The position numbers and the translations under genes were made by a program. From the NCBI GenBank assembly GCA_910588215.1, contig CAJUQJ010000054.1, positions 1 through 22,142 on the forward strand: 22,142 bases of DNA, written 5' to 3'. Position 1 is the first letter of the stretch, and every line of letters begins with the position of its first letter. The notes beneath the pieces are model-generated. The model saw nothing but the letters and a program-made list of their open reading frames with translations. It searched no databases and was not told the origin of the DNA. The stretch is from an uncultured Lachnospiraceae bacterium (GTDB taxonomy: Bacteria; Bacillota; Clostridia; Lachnospirales; Lachnospiraceae). This document shows, piece by piece, positions 17,101 to 22,142 of the stretch.

Positions 17101-17325
17101 GCCAAAAGAGCGGGCGAAGTGAAAGAAGAGATTTTGACTGCGTCGGGAAATGGCTATCGTCTGACGAAACTTACTCAGCAGAAAGATTATACTGTTTCCT
17201 ACGGATCAAATCTGACAGCAGGCAAAAATAAAGGAAGTGTTACGATCACGGGTACAGGACTTTATGGCGGAAATGTTACAGTTAAGTTTAATATTGTGAG
17301 TCAGAAGATCTATGGAACTAATTGA
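11161..17325 (+). CDS. Giant BspA-like leucine-rich-repeat surface protein with Ig-like tail
   Basis: A 2054-residue secreted protein. A signal peptide (1-29) ends EVYA. Residues about 40-189 are a Glu/Asp/Ser-rich disordered linker. Residues 261-726 hold 18 DUF285 (BspA-type) repeats of about 26 residues, pattern MxxMFxxCxxLxxLDVSxFDTxxVTN. The rest is beta-rich. It contains an Ig-like domain (about 775-855); eight copies of a domain with a GxDYTVSYxNN core closing in KGNYTGxxxxxFxI, the first near 860 and the others after about 1290; two MBG-like segments (about 1040-1210); and one Listeria-Bacteroides repeat (about 1214-1290, ending GWYKDPSYTKAWDF then LYACW). No LPXTG, SLH, lipobox or C-terminal helix is visible, so anchoring is unknown. 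BspA relatives serve adhesion. A GAGGAGGG site precedes the ATG. Confidence 0.9.
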   Translation: MKTGVRRLLTGLLCGVLLYSDIMTAEVYAAAYIPLAETSQNVLAEDEVLPAQKEELPDKSAGDMSGEDIGENEDGDSAFKEEDTDETDSDVEDGDENPKDESQVESGSEENSGETESESNDDEKDEEVGGEQESGTENDPGTESENPSEDEEDKTEGNNEEESTDSEEAETDDEIDADQKKEEKQREAAMTAELDIVMVEDDIASGSVGTTLQWVINAEGELTVVGTGEISDRNGTSRAPWYGYRSQIISAKISLSNIQDMSYFFYDCRNMVNVDISELDASSVTSMKRMFYDCRSLESLDINGLDTSNVTDMESMFYYCKNMTGLDGGSLNTTNVTDTSDMFYYCSKLERLDTSGFQTSKVTDMHGMFHYCSSLTALDVSGFNTMNVTNMGGMFSECGKLKVLDVGKFQTGLVTDMNAMFFNCVSLESVDVSGFDTGKVTNMAGMFANCGMLSSLDVSKFVTNQVMNMGSMFQGCSHLAVLDVSKFDTHKVTNMEQMFSGCQNLEILNVSGFDTSSVTNLGNMFANCSKVTQLDVSGFSTGNVTMSMSSMFMNCASLINLNLSSFNTRSVKGMAYMFSGCTNLTGLDLSNFDTSQLKGSLSGMFKDCNSLTSLDLSNFNTENVTDMTNMFSGCANLQSLNISNFNTTNTTKMYGMFEFCGKLTDLDMSSFDTTKVKDMWSMFRGCSSLTTLDLSGFDFSAVTAVNKGMLENCGSLARIHTPRNFNYSTAVELPKNDAADKWYDAAGIVYTELPRNRTDSIILTKNKKPDILYLEVKKTKKDYEYQEPLNMDDLTVIFYDGNGTASVVTDYTTNAAEIDMGSLGKKELIVTWQYESKSYTASIELSVKRTLKEEEMSITLLLPSGQTVPVYTGEAQTPDAEVRIGNTVLEKDADYIVFYHNNVDAGNRAELIVTGKDNYRGNVTHYFTIDKAESPQAEEMIIYVPYNKPQTNSKLDFSDIFSLYGEVVGYHLQGCEENNVLAGNVISGVPLVSTDGILTYSTNEGEEGDFADIRIQVSFANYKDTLLTVRVVLTAKKQVEIKGIEIPAETIYTGRRVSYNGAPTVIRKEADGSEIDLTDSLELIFSYSGKQINGDAYHSPEAPVNAGEYVLTVAVTDANEEYTGSLTCEFVISRAPVKIIAMDQILALGDALVYEYSTLGLLNGDSLVREPSFECDAPNMTTLGEYTITPKEADAGNNYEISYQPGRLVIAEERVAYTVTFDLAGVGNGEAFKPIVGIKAGSLINDPNPPEDTEGYIFKGWYKDPSYTKAWDFQTDTVQEDITLYACWITTAAESGTEGMNLCVQRIQDQSYTGKALKPSILVYSADGETLLKAGKDYTVKYYNNIDADTPEEYGKGGAGKAETDTANGFTTDIAYIVIKGKGNYTGAIYSNFHILPADIATQEQEPGPGVALKYSDQMTVNTKKAQRPFSSLKYKKTMKEGTDYQLKLTALTAFDAENKPVESGRIIDDEGRNPAIPVGYRGSFLLTVSGINNYTGTIQKTIYVQEKSHLLKSATVSLGKNQKKIKYVKEQQKQGITLTPGYYDTEAKKYYVVKEDGTISEGAEANGDNLFTVKAGKEYLVYGRDYVISYSNNRAVGSAVMAITGIGAYSGVKNVKFEITGNTFNAKTIQLEEGSFNSTLIYTGKALTQNGVLLRPKQENAGGNDPLVYGKDYTISYKNNLNKGKATMTFKAKLDSGYKGSFSKSFKIIPAQLTDQRSVTIRAVADTDRVVQSTDNTGNMILIGEVSYRKEGATPADKILLINSNDLDAGENEGVLVTASEGVLRAGVDYTVSYANHKEVTKENVTEKPVMIVKGKGNYAGSVKIEFTITPASFTDNHNLTVTTVPLAYNSKKGSDYEYKPAVKILDGKKRLTVNTDYQVNYVNCEQSAVAAYLEAITAKPQDVETLNAMKPRAVISEVANGNYRGAEMVVDLTLYQNKLTAGNLYVIISDKEDQTVYKGIKVTPEVEVYYGIPADIKAAKRAGEVKEEILTASGNGYRLTKLTQQKDYTVSYGSNLTAGKNKGSVTITGTGLYGGNVTVKFNIVSQKIYGTN
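11941..13338 (+). repeat. 18 degenerate 78-bp repeats encoding DUF285 units
   Basis: Direct repeats with a 78-bp period inside the BspA-like gene. Each begins near an ATG codon and contains an ATGTTT (MF) and a TGT/TGC (Cys) at fixed distance. Three units are one codon longer. Copies are diverged at DNA level, so recent slippage is unlikely, but the protein pattern is continuous from the first to the last unit. Confidence 0.85.
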
Positions 17326-17334
17326 GACGTTTAT

Positions 17335-17371
17335 AGCAAACCGCTCTTCCATTTTGGAGGGGCGGTTTGCT
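17335..17371 (+). terminator. Terminator-like hairpin after the BspA-like gene
   Basis: AGCAAACCGC (17335-17344) pairs with GCGGTTTGCT (17362-17371) over 10 bp around a 17-base loop, 9 bases after the stop codon. The T tail is poor on the plus strand (TTATGAAAG), so efficiency is uncertain. Confidence 0.65.
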
Positions 17372-17397
17372 TATGAAAGTACGCTCCTTTTTAATGA

Positions 17398-17426
17398 TTG
17401 ACTTTTTATGTAAGTTATAGTAAATT
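17398..17426 (+). promoter_or_regulatory. Candidate promoter of the winged-helix/MATE operon
   Basis: TTGACT (17398-17403) and TAAATT (17421-17426) are 17 bases apart in an AT-rich spacer. A perfect 19-bp palindrome lies just downstream. The -10 box is imperfect, so this is a candidate only. Confidence 0.5.
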
Positions 17427-17448
17427 AGAAATTAAAGAAGATGATTAA

Positions 17449-17467
17449 ATTAAACAACTTGTTTAAT
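17449..17467. promoter_or_regulatory. 19-bp perfect palindrome, candidate operator
   Basis: ATTAAACAA (17449-17457), a central C, then TTGTTTAAT (17459-17467). It lies about 22 bases after the candidate -10 box, a position where a bound repressor would block elongation. The following gene encodes a winged-helix-like protein that could be its ligand; this is inferred. Confidence 0.5.
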
Positions 17468-17578
17468 AGTAAAATTAGAACAACAAAAATGAAATGAAAG
17501 ATTAAACATATTAAAGAAATCAAGGGTAGAAAAGAACAGTTAAGAATAAATGAGAAAAAGGAAAAGGAGCGGAGACTG

Positions 17579-18022
17579 ATGGAAGTGAACAAACTGACAA
17601 CGGCAGAGATCAAGGAGTTTATCATGAACTGCGTGCAGGATGGGAGTACCTACACGGTAGCGCAGCTGAAGCAGTATATATCGCGCAGGACAGATAAATT
17701 ATATACACCCGGACAGATTTCCGGTGCGCTTATGCAGCTTACGGCAATGGACAAGATTCAGAGCAGGGGTAGAGGCCTGTATACAATAGGAGGTAATGTT
17801 GGGGATACAAACACGCATCTCCGGGAATACAGGGAGAATATGAGCGAAGCACAGATCAGATTCCGGGAACAGATCAGAGAGTGCATGGAAACAACAGCGG
17901 TGAATTTACAGAGGATCGTAAATCAGATTGATATGTGGGAGGCTACAGATGAGGAATTTGAGTTCTTGGGTGAGATCAGGAAGCTGAATGATCAGATGAA
18001 GAAGATTGCCTCTAAGTGTTAA
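17579..18022 (+). CDS. Hypothetical winged-helix-like protein
   Basis: A 147-residue protein that I do not recognise as a named family. The N-terminal third (about 5-68: LTTAEIKEFIMNCVQDG, then YTVAQLKQYISRRTDKLYTP and GQISGALMQLTAMDKIQSRG ending GLYTIGG) has the helix-helix-helix-wing order of a winged-helix DNA-binding domain, with a basic recognition segment. The C-terminal half (about 80-147) is predicted helical with heptad-like hydrophobics and may dimerise. There is no signal peptide or membrane segment. AAGGAG stands 9 bases before the ATG. It sits 27 bases before the MATE transporter gene in the same direction, so it could be a local regulator of that transporter, possibly through the upstream palindrome. 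Confidence 0.6.
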   Translation: MEVNKLTTAEIKEFIMNCVQDGSTYTVAQLKQYISRRTDKLYTPGQISGALMQLTAMDKIQSRGRGLYTIGGNVGDTNTHLREYRENMSEAQIRFREQIRECMETTAVNLQRIVNQIDMWEATDEEFEFLGEIRKLNDQMKKIASKC

Positions 18023-18049
18023 AGAGATTGGAGTAGAAAGGAACGACTT

Positions 18050-19444
18050 ATGAAATTACTGCGAACTATCTTTATTCCCGACAACAAATTCTATAAAAGG
18101 GTACTTCTGCTGGCGCTTCCGATCTCCCTCCAGAGCCTGATCACCATTGGCGTTAACATGCTGGATACGATCATGGTGGGGACGCTGGGAGAGCAGGAGT
18201 TGTCGGCTGCGTCGCTGGCCAATCAGTTTATCAATATCTATCATATTTTCTGCATGGGGCTGGGTATGGGGGCATCGGTGCTGGTGTCCCGTTATTGGGG
18301 TATGAAGGAGACTGAGCCAGAGAAATCTTCTCTTGCACTGAAAAAGACGATCTGCCTTATGGTACGATTGACCGTAGGGCTGGCGCTGTTGTTTGCAGTA
18401 GCCACCCTGACAATTCCGTCCGTGATCATGCGGATGTATACGACGGATACGACGATCATCTCCATGGGAGCGGTCTATTTCCGGTATTCGGTCATTACAT
18501 ATTTCTTCCTGGGCCTTTCTCTGGTCTGTACGATCGTACTGCGCAGTGTGGGGCAGGTGAAGATGCCGCTGTATGTGTCGATCGGAGCCTTTTTCGTGAA
18601 CCTGGGAGCCAACTATGCTTTTATATTTGGTAAATTCGGGATGCCGAGAATGGAGATTGCCGGTGCGGCTATCGGAACGCTGATTGCCCGGCTGTTTGAG
18701 GCGGGGATGATCTGCGGCTATCTCTTTTTCAGAGATCAGAAGATACATTTCCGGCTGGGAGACCTTTTCATACAGACTAAAGACCTGTTGGGAGAATACA
18801 TCCGCATCAGTATTCCTGTGTTGATCAGTGACGGTATTCTGGCCATCGGCAATAACACGGCGGCCATGGTCATTGGGCGTCTGGGAGTAGCCTTCGTGGC
18901 AGCCAACGCGATCACCAGCGTTACCCAGCAGATGAGCAATGTGCTGACGCAGGGCGTATCACAGTCGGGAGCCATCGTGACGGGCCAGACTTTAGGAGAA
19001 GGCAACCGCGGGAAAGCGCAGCAGCAGGGCTATGCATTTCTCGGGCTGGGTATCTGTCTCGGATTGTTTGCGGGCAGTGTGATTCTGTTGATCAGCCGGC
19101 CGATCATCGGCGCTTACAATGTATCGGCAGAGACGGCTGTGATCGCGCAGCAGCTGATGAATGCCATCAGCTTTATCATGATCTTCCAGTCTGCCAACAG
19201 TATCATGACCAAAGGGGTGCTGCGGGGCGGCGGCGACACGAAGATGCTTATGCTGGCCGACAATATTTTTCTCTGGGTGCTCTCAATCCCCCTGGGGCTG
19301 CTGGCAGGATTTGTGTTCCATGTACCGGCATTCTGGATCTATACGGCGTTAAAATTTGACCAGATCGCGAAGGCGGTATGGTGTGTGTTCCGGCTTCGCG
19401 GCGGCAAGTGGATCAAGAAGATCACGACCGGGAATGTAAAATAA
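18050..19444 (+). CDS. MATE family efflux transporter
   Basis: A 464-residue integral membrane protein of the multidrug and toxic compound extrusion family, which exports cationic or other small molecules using a Na+ or H+ gradient. About twelve hydrophobic segments are readable, arranged as two similar halves. The N-terminal MATE pattern PISLQSLITIGVNMLDTIMV is followed by GTLGEQELSAASLANQF. The second half repeats it as IPVLISDGILAIGNNTAAMV, then GRLGVAFVAANAITSV. AAAGGA lies 8 bases before the ATG. It follows the winged-helix-like gene after 27 bases and converges on the Xre gene, with only 18 bases between stop codons. The substrate cannot be read from sequence. Confidence 0.92.
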   Translation: MKLLRTIFIPDNKFYKRVLLLALPISLQSLITIGVNMLDTIMVGTLGEQELSAASLANQFINIYHIFCMGLGMGASVLVSRYWGMKETEPEKSSLALKKTICLMVRLTVGLALLFAVATLTIPSVIMRMYTTDTTIISMGAVYFRYSVITYFFLGLSLVCTIVLRSVGQVKMPLYVSIGAFFVNLGANYAFIFGKFGMPRMEIAGAAIGTLIARLFEAGMICGYLFFRDQKIHFRLGDLFIQTKDLLGEYIRISIPVLISDGILAIGNNTAAMVIGRLGVAFVAANAITSVTQQMSNVLTQGVSQSGAIVTGQTLGEGNRGKAQQQGYAFLGLGICLGLFAGSVILLISRPIIGAYNVSAETAVIAQQLMNAISFIMIFQSANSIMTKGVLRGGGDTKMLMLADNIFLWVLSIPLGLLAGFVFHVPAFWIYTALKFDQIAKAVWCVFRLRGGKWIKKITTGNVK

Positions 19445-19462
19445 ACCTACACTGCTATGGGA

Positions 19463-19915
19463 TTATGCCTTTTTGGCATTATAGATCTGCGCCAGAATAT
19501 CTTTCAATACCAGAAAGGCATCTTCATCGCCATATCCGTATGTTCGTTTCAGATCGGTAAGCATTTCCTGCAGTTTCGTGGTATATACCCCGGTTTTGAC
19601 TTCCTGCTTGTAGGAGGCCAGAACGGGGTATTTTTTTGCCCACATCTGGGTCCAGTCAATCTTCTGCTGGGTCTCTTCACTCGTGCGTTCGATGACTTCC
19701 TCGATTTCCTTCACCTTGATATCAAAGTCTACCAATTCATCCAGAGTCACGTGATATAAGACGGATAACTTCTTGGACTGGCGGATGTCCGGGAGTGTTT
19801 CGTCAAGCTCCCACTTGGAGATGGTCTGCCGGCTGACGCCGAGCTTTTCTGCCACCTCTTCCTGCGATAGACCGCTTTTCCTGCGGGCGTTGAATAAGCT
19901 GTTTCCTAAACTCAT
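19463..19915 (-). CDS. Xre-family helix-turn-helix transcriptional regulator
   Basis: A 150-residue cytosolic DNA-binding protein. Residues about 4-60 are an HTH_3 domain with SLFNARRKSGLSQEEVAEKL, then GVSRQTISKWELDETLPD as the recognition helix and following turn. The C-terminal region (about 65-150) is helical and unassigned, including WTQMWAKKYPVLASYKQEV. I chose ATG 19915 because GGGAGG lies just upstream on the minus strand and the domain starts there; the frame stays open for 95 more codons to 20200, but that part has no family sequence. It converges on the MATE gene. A small ATGCC/GGCAT hairpin overlaps its stop codon. Confidence 0.85.
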   Translation of the reverse strand: MSLGNSLFNARRKSGLSQEEVAEKLGVSRQTISKWELDETLPDIRQSKKLSVLYHVTLDELVDFDIKVKEIEEVIERTSEETQQKIDWTQMWAKKYPVLASYKQEVKTGVYTTKLQEMLTDLKRTYGYGDEDAFLVLKDILAQIYNAKKA

Positions 19916-20235
19916 GTCTGCTGCCTCCCTGGGTTCCGTATGTTTGTCTGGCCTTTGTCTCTTTGGCGATAGGAAATCGCTGCAGAGGGGTTGTCTGTAG
20001 GTATAGTATAAGGGATAACCGGACAGAAATACACCAATCATTCTGTGCAATATCGCCCGTTTTCCTGCCATTTTATATAATATGGAGAATAGAAACCGGC
20101 AGGCGCTACTATTCACGGTGCCCTGCACCCTGCAACAGGAGTTATAAAATATAAAAGACTTCTTAATCAAAATAAATACAAAAGAGCCACAGCATAGCAT
20201 TTTATGCGGTACTGGCGGAAAGGAGGGAATTGATT
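19916..20235. other. Divergent intergenic region before the mobile-element relic
   Basis: About 320 bases between the minus-strand Xre gene and the plus-strand recombinase fragment. A minus-strand TATACT (about 20013) could be the -10 box of the Xre gene, but no good -35 partner is visible. Small hairpins GGTGC-CCT-GCACC and CCTG-CAA-CAGG lie between about 20117 and 20140. Near 20200 AAAGGAGG serves the recombinase start. I could not define the left boundary or attachment site of the element. Confidence 0.4.
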
Positions 20236-20499
20236 ATGAGTCACGATTTAACAGCATTATACGAAAGGTTGAGCCATGATGACGAGTTGCAGGGTGAGAG
20301 CAACAGCATATCCAACCCAAAGGCAATGCTTGAGGATTATGCGGAAAAGAACGGTTTTACGGGCATACGCCACTTTACCGATGACGGAATCTCTGGCATT
20401 ACCTTTGAGCGTGACCAGAAAGCTGCCGACTCCGGGAACATAGACGAAAATAAGAAGTGCATGTTTTGTGTCGCTTACCCTAAGAAGAATATCCGATAG
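20236..20499 (+). pseudogene. Truncated large serine recombinase (N-terminal piece)
   Basis: The first 58 or so residues are the start of a resolvase-type recombinase. LTALYERLSHDDELQGESNS carries the catalytic Ser13, and IRHFTDDGISGITFER is the conserved stretch before the helix region. These proteins normally run to about 500-550 residues. Here similarity stops near 20410, and about 30 unrelated residues lead to a stop at 20499. The rest of the catalytic domain, the zinc-ribbon and the coiled coil are missing, so it cannot be active. AGGAGG lies 9 bases before ATG 20236 and has survived. It is joined directly to a relaxase-like fragment in another frame, indicating an internal deletion of a mobile element. 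Confidence 0.85.
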
Positions 20500-21079
20500 A
20501 ACCGCCTTGCAGTCAGCCGACAATGCGGAGAAGTTTATCACGACAAGGAAGACAGACAGCTTTGAGAGCCTTGCGAAATTCACAGCGCATAAGGAACAGA
20601 GATACCAACAGCTTGAAACGGTACATCTTTCAAAGGGGCAGAAATTAAACCGATTAAAGGAATTGTCAAAAATGTATGCCCTCTATGCACCAGTCCAAGC
20701 AACCTATAAGGGGAGCCAGTCACTCAAAGGACTTGCGAAAATGAGATATGATAAGGAGCATAAAGAGAGCCTTGCAAAGTACCCCGAACTAAAGGAGCGT
20801 ATGCAGAGCTTTTTACAGAACGGCGAAAAGATAACGCCGAAACAGTGGAACGTCGAGATACAGTCCTTACAAGCCGAGTATGACAGTATCGGCAAGGAGC
20901 AGATCAAGACCGCCGCGGAGTTAGCATATGCCGAGGTAGTCAGTTATAACAAGAAGAACCTTGAGAGGGAGCTTCAGAACGAGAGCCGACAGCATAACAG
21001 GCAACAAGGACGTAATAAGCGGAGGGAGGAAGAAACTCAATGTGAATTTTATTGTAAAGACAGACGCTTTTTTGTATAA
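20468..21079 (+). pseudogene. Probable relaxase (MobA/Rlx) C-terminal fragment
   Basis: An open frame of 203 codons with no ribosome binding site, overlapping the recombinase remnant in a different frame. Its body is highly charged and helical. RLKELSKMYALYAPVQATYK, then a YDKEHKESL segment and ITPKQWNVEIQSLQAEYDS, resemble by order and spacing the C-terminal coiled region of Tn4451-type mobilisation relaxases, which also end in a basic, Gln/Arg-rich tail as here (ESRHNRQQGRNKRREEE-like, near 21030). The relaxase nuclease domain is absent. The last dozen or so codons (after about 21030) look unrelated and overlap the promoter of the next gene. The assignment is by eye; a recombinase C-terminus is the main alternative. 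Confidence 0.55.
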
Positions 21080-21080
21080 T
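21052..21080 (+). promoter_or_regulatory. Promoter of the Rpn-type nuclease gene
   Basis: TTGTAA (21052-21057) and a perfect TATAAT (21075-21080) are 17 bases apart. The predicted start near 21087 gives a 60-base leader to the GTG start at 21148. The -10 box overlaps the end of the preceding fragment's frame, showing that the nuclease gene is an independent unit. Confidence 0.8.
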
Positions 21081-21147
21081 TGAAGTGTGGCAAGAACAAG
21101 ATATATCGTATCTTGTATCACAGATTTTTAGAAATCGAGGTGTTAAA

Positions 21148-22008
21148 GTGCAGGACAATACAAAACAGATAGAGGAGGTCATGGCAAAACGTACAGCAAA
21201 AAACAGCGTATTCCTTGACCTTTTTCAAAACAAGAGTTATCTGCTAAAGCTGTATAAAACGCTCCACCCAGAGGACACCACAGCGACAGAAGACTCCCTT
21301 ACAGATGTGACGATCACAAATGTATTGACGGATAATCTGTATAATGATTTAGGCTTTATTGCAAATAATAAGCTGATGATACTTGTGGAGGCACAATCTA
21401 CATGGACAGTGAATATTTTAGTAAGAGTTTTGCTGTATCTGGCGCAAAGCTATCACGAATATTTTCAGCGTACCTGCCAAGACTATTACAAAAGCAGGAG
21501 AGTAAAAATGCCAAAGCCTGAACTTTATGTAGTTTTTACGGGAAACAAGGGGAGGAAACCCGATAAAATATCTCTGTCGAAAGAATTTTTTGCGGGCGCG
21601 GATATAGATATTGAGGTAAAAGCAAAGGTTATCTATGAAAGCGATACGGATGACATTATCAACCAGTACATTATTTTCTGCAAAGTTTTTAACGAGCAGA
21701 CAAAGCAGCATGGAATGACACAAAAGGCAGCTATGGAAACAATCCGCATATGCAAAGACAGGAATGTTTTAAGGGAATATTTAGCGCAGAGAGAAAAGGA
21801 GGTTGTGACAATTATGATGAGTTTGTTTGATAGTGAACAGATTATGAAATCATTTATCAGAAGCGAAAGGCATGACGCAGACAGGGAAACCGCCGAAAGA
21901 ATGATTAAAGACGGAGAACTTTCTCTTGAAAAGATTGCACGTTACGTTCCTGCATTATCAATGGAGGAATTAAAGGAGATTGAAGCCGAAGTCATGCAGT
22001 TGGCGTAA
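21148..22008 (+). CDS. Rpn family recombination-promoting nuclease / putative transposase (PD-(D/E)XK)
   Basis: A 286-residue protein of the Rpn (transposase_31) group, DNA endonucleases that raise RecA-independent recombination in E. coli and are common near mobile elements. The nuclease core is readable: AKNSVFLDLFQNKSYLLKLY near the N-terminus, Asp67 in YNDLGF, and Glu81-x-Gln83 in ILVEAQSTW, the D-ExQ form of the PD-(D/E)XK site. A helical region follows, and the C-terminus ends in the typical LSLEKIARYVPALSMEELKE segment. I chose GTG 21148 with GAGGTG 5 bases upstream; ATG 21181 has AGGAGG only 2 bases away, and GTG 21085 falls at the predicted transcript start. The gene has its own promoter and terminator and sits next to mobile-element debris. 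Confidence 0.88.
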   Translation: MQDNTKQIEEVMAKRTAKNSVFLDLFQNKSYLLKLYKTLHPEDTTATEDSLTDVTITNVLTDNLYNDLGFIANNKLMILVEAQSTWTVNILVRVLLYLAQSYHEYFQRTCQDYYKSRRVKMPKPELYVVFTGNKGRKPDKISLSKEFFAGADIDIEVKAKVIYESDTDDIINQYIIFCKVFNEQTKQHGMTQKAAMETIRICKDRNVLREYLAQREKEVVTIMMSLFDSEQIMKSFIRSERHDADRETAERMIKDGELSLEKIARYVPALSMEELKEIEAEVMQLA

Positions 22009-22046
22009 GCAACAACATAATTTAATAATCTAATAACAGCGTAAAG

Positions 22047-22084
22047 GCGCATGGAACAGTAAATTGTAAACCATGCGCTTTTTT
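22047..22084 (+). terminator. Rho-independent terminator after the Rpn gene
   Basis: GCGCATGG (22047-22054) pairs perfectly with CCATGCGC (22071-22078), loop 16 bases, followed by six T. Flanking A and T bases extend the stem. Confidence 0.92.
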
Positions 22085-22142
22085 ATGATAACTTCTCGGA
22101 ATCTCAATGAATGTGATTCTAACTGAAAATTGACAACTGAAT

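Noticed and set aside
18056..18748. 230-codon minus-strand frame opposite the MATE gene
   Set aside because: His/Arg/Gln-rich antisense shadow of a clear membrane transporter.
19773..20000. Plus-strand frame opposite the Xre gene start
   Set aside because: Antisense to a clear helix-turn-helix gene, with no start signal or recognisable product.

Overview
The window most likely comes from a chromosome of the Lachnospiraceae or a close clostridial relative. This is inferred from gene content, not from a marker gene: low-to-middle GC with Gram-positive Shine-Dalgarno sites, an ftsE-ftsX-M23 hydrolase-S41 protease cluster, a plant-type acyl-ACP thioesterase, a YjfB-type motility protein, a very large BspA-like leucine-rich-repeat surface protein, and decayed mobile-element genes of the Tn4451/large-serine-recombinase type.

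Layout. (a) 1-1314: an IS30-family transposase, cut by the left window edge, and its AT-rich flank. (b) 1315-1464: a complete tRNA-Gln(CTG) unit with promoter, gene and terminator. (c) 1638-3308: an acyl-ACP thioesterase and a CvfB-like S1-domain RNA-binding protein, closed by a bidirectional terminator. (d) 3315-3557: a minus-strand yjfB-like gene with a sigma-28-type promoter. (e) 3824-4912: a CdaR/PucR-type regulator whose 3' end is tandemly duplicated. (f) 4983-5148: a long palindromic, MITE-like repeat directly before (g) 5166-9557, the ftsE-ftsX-M23-S41 cell-wall cluster, ended by a terminator. (h) 9650-11124: a bifunctional-type mannose-1-phosphate guanylyltransferase/cupin gene preceded by three back-to-back perfect hairpins. 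(i) 11161-17371: a 2054-residue secreted BspA-like protein. (j) 17398-19444: a small winged-helix-like protein and a MATE transporter behind a perfect 19-bp palindrome. (k) 19463-19915: a convergent Xre-family regulator. (l) 20236-22084: a mobile-element relic (truncated serine recombinase plus a probable relaxase C-terminal piece) followed by an apparently intact Rpn-type nuclease gene with a strong promoter and terminator.

How parts may work together. FtsE and FtsX form an ABC-type membrane machine that in other bacteria controls peptidoglycan hydrolases at division. The adjacent coiled-coil M23 protein keeps all its zinc-ligand residues, so it is the obvious candidate for a directly FtsEX-gated hydrolase, and the downstream S41 protease may trim extracytoplasmic partners. 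The Rpn gene sits beside recombinase and relaxase remnants, which fits the mobile-element association of that family.

The most unusual signals are non-coding: the 37-bp tandem repeats and the adjoining palindromic element before ftsE, the triple-hairpin leader before the guanylyltransferase gene, and the sigma-28-like promoter of yjfB. I do not see a clear previously undescribed multi-gene system. All functional calls rest on reading motifs by eye, without database searches.
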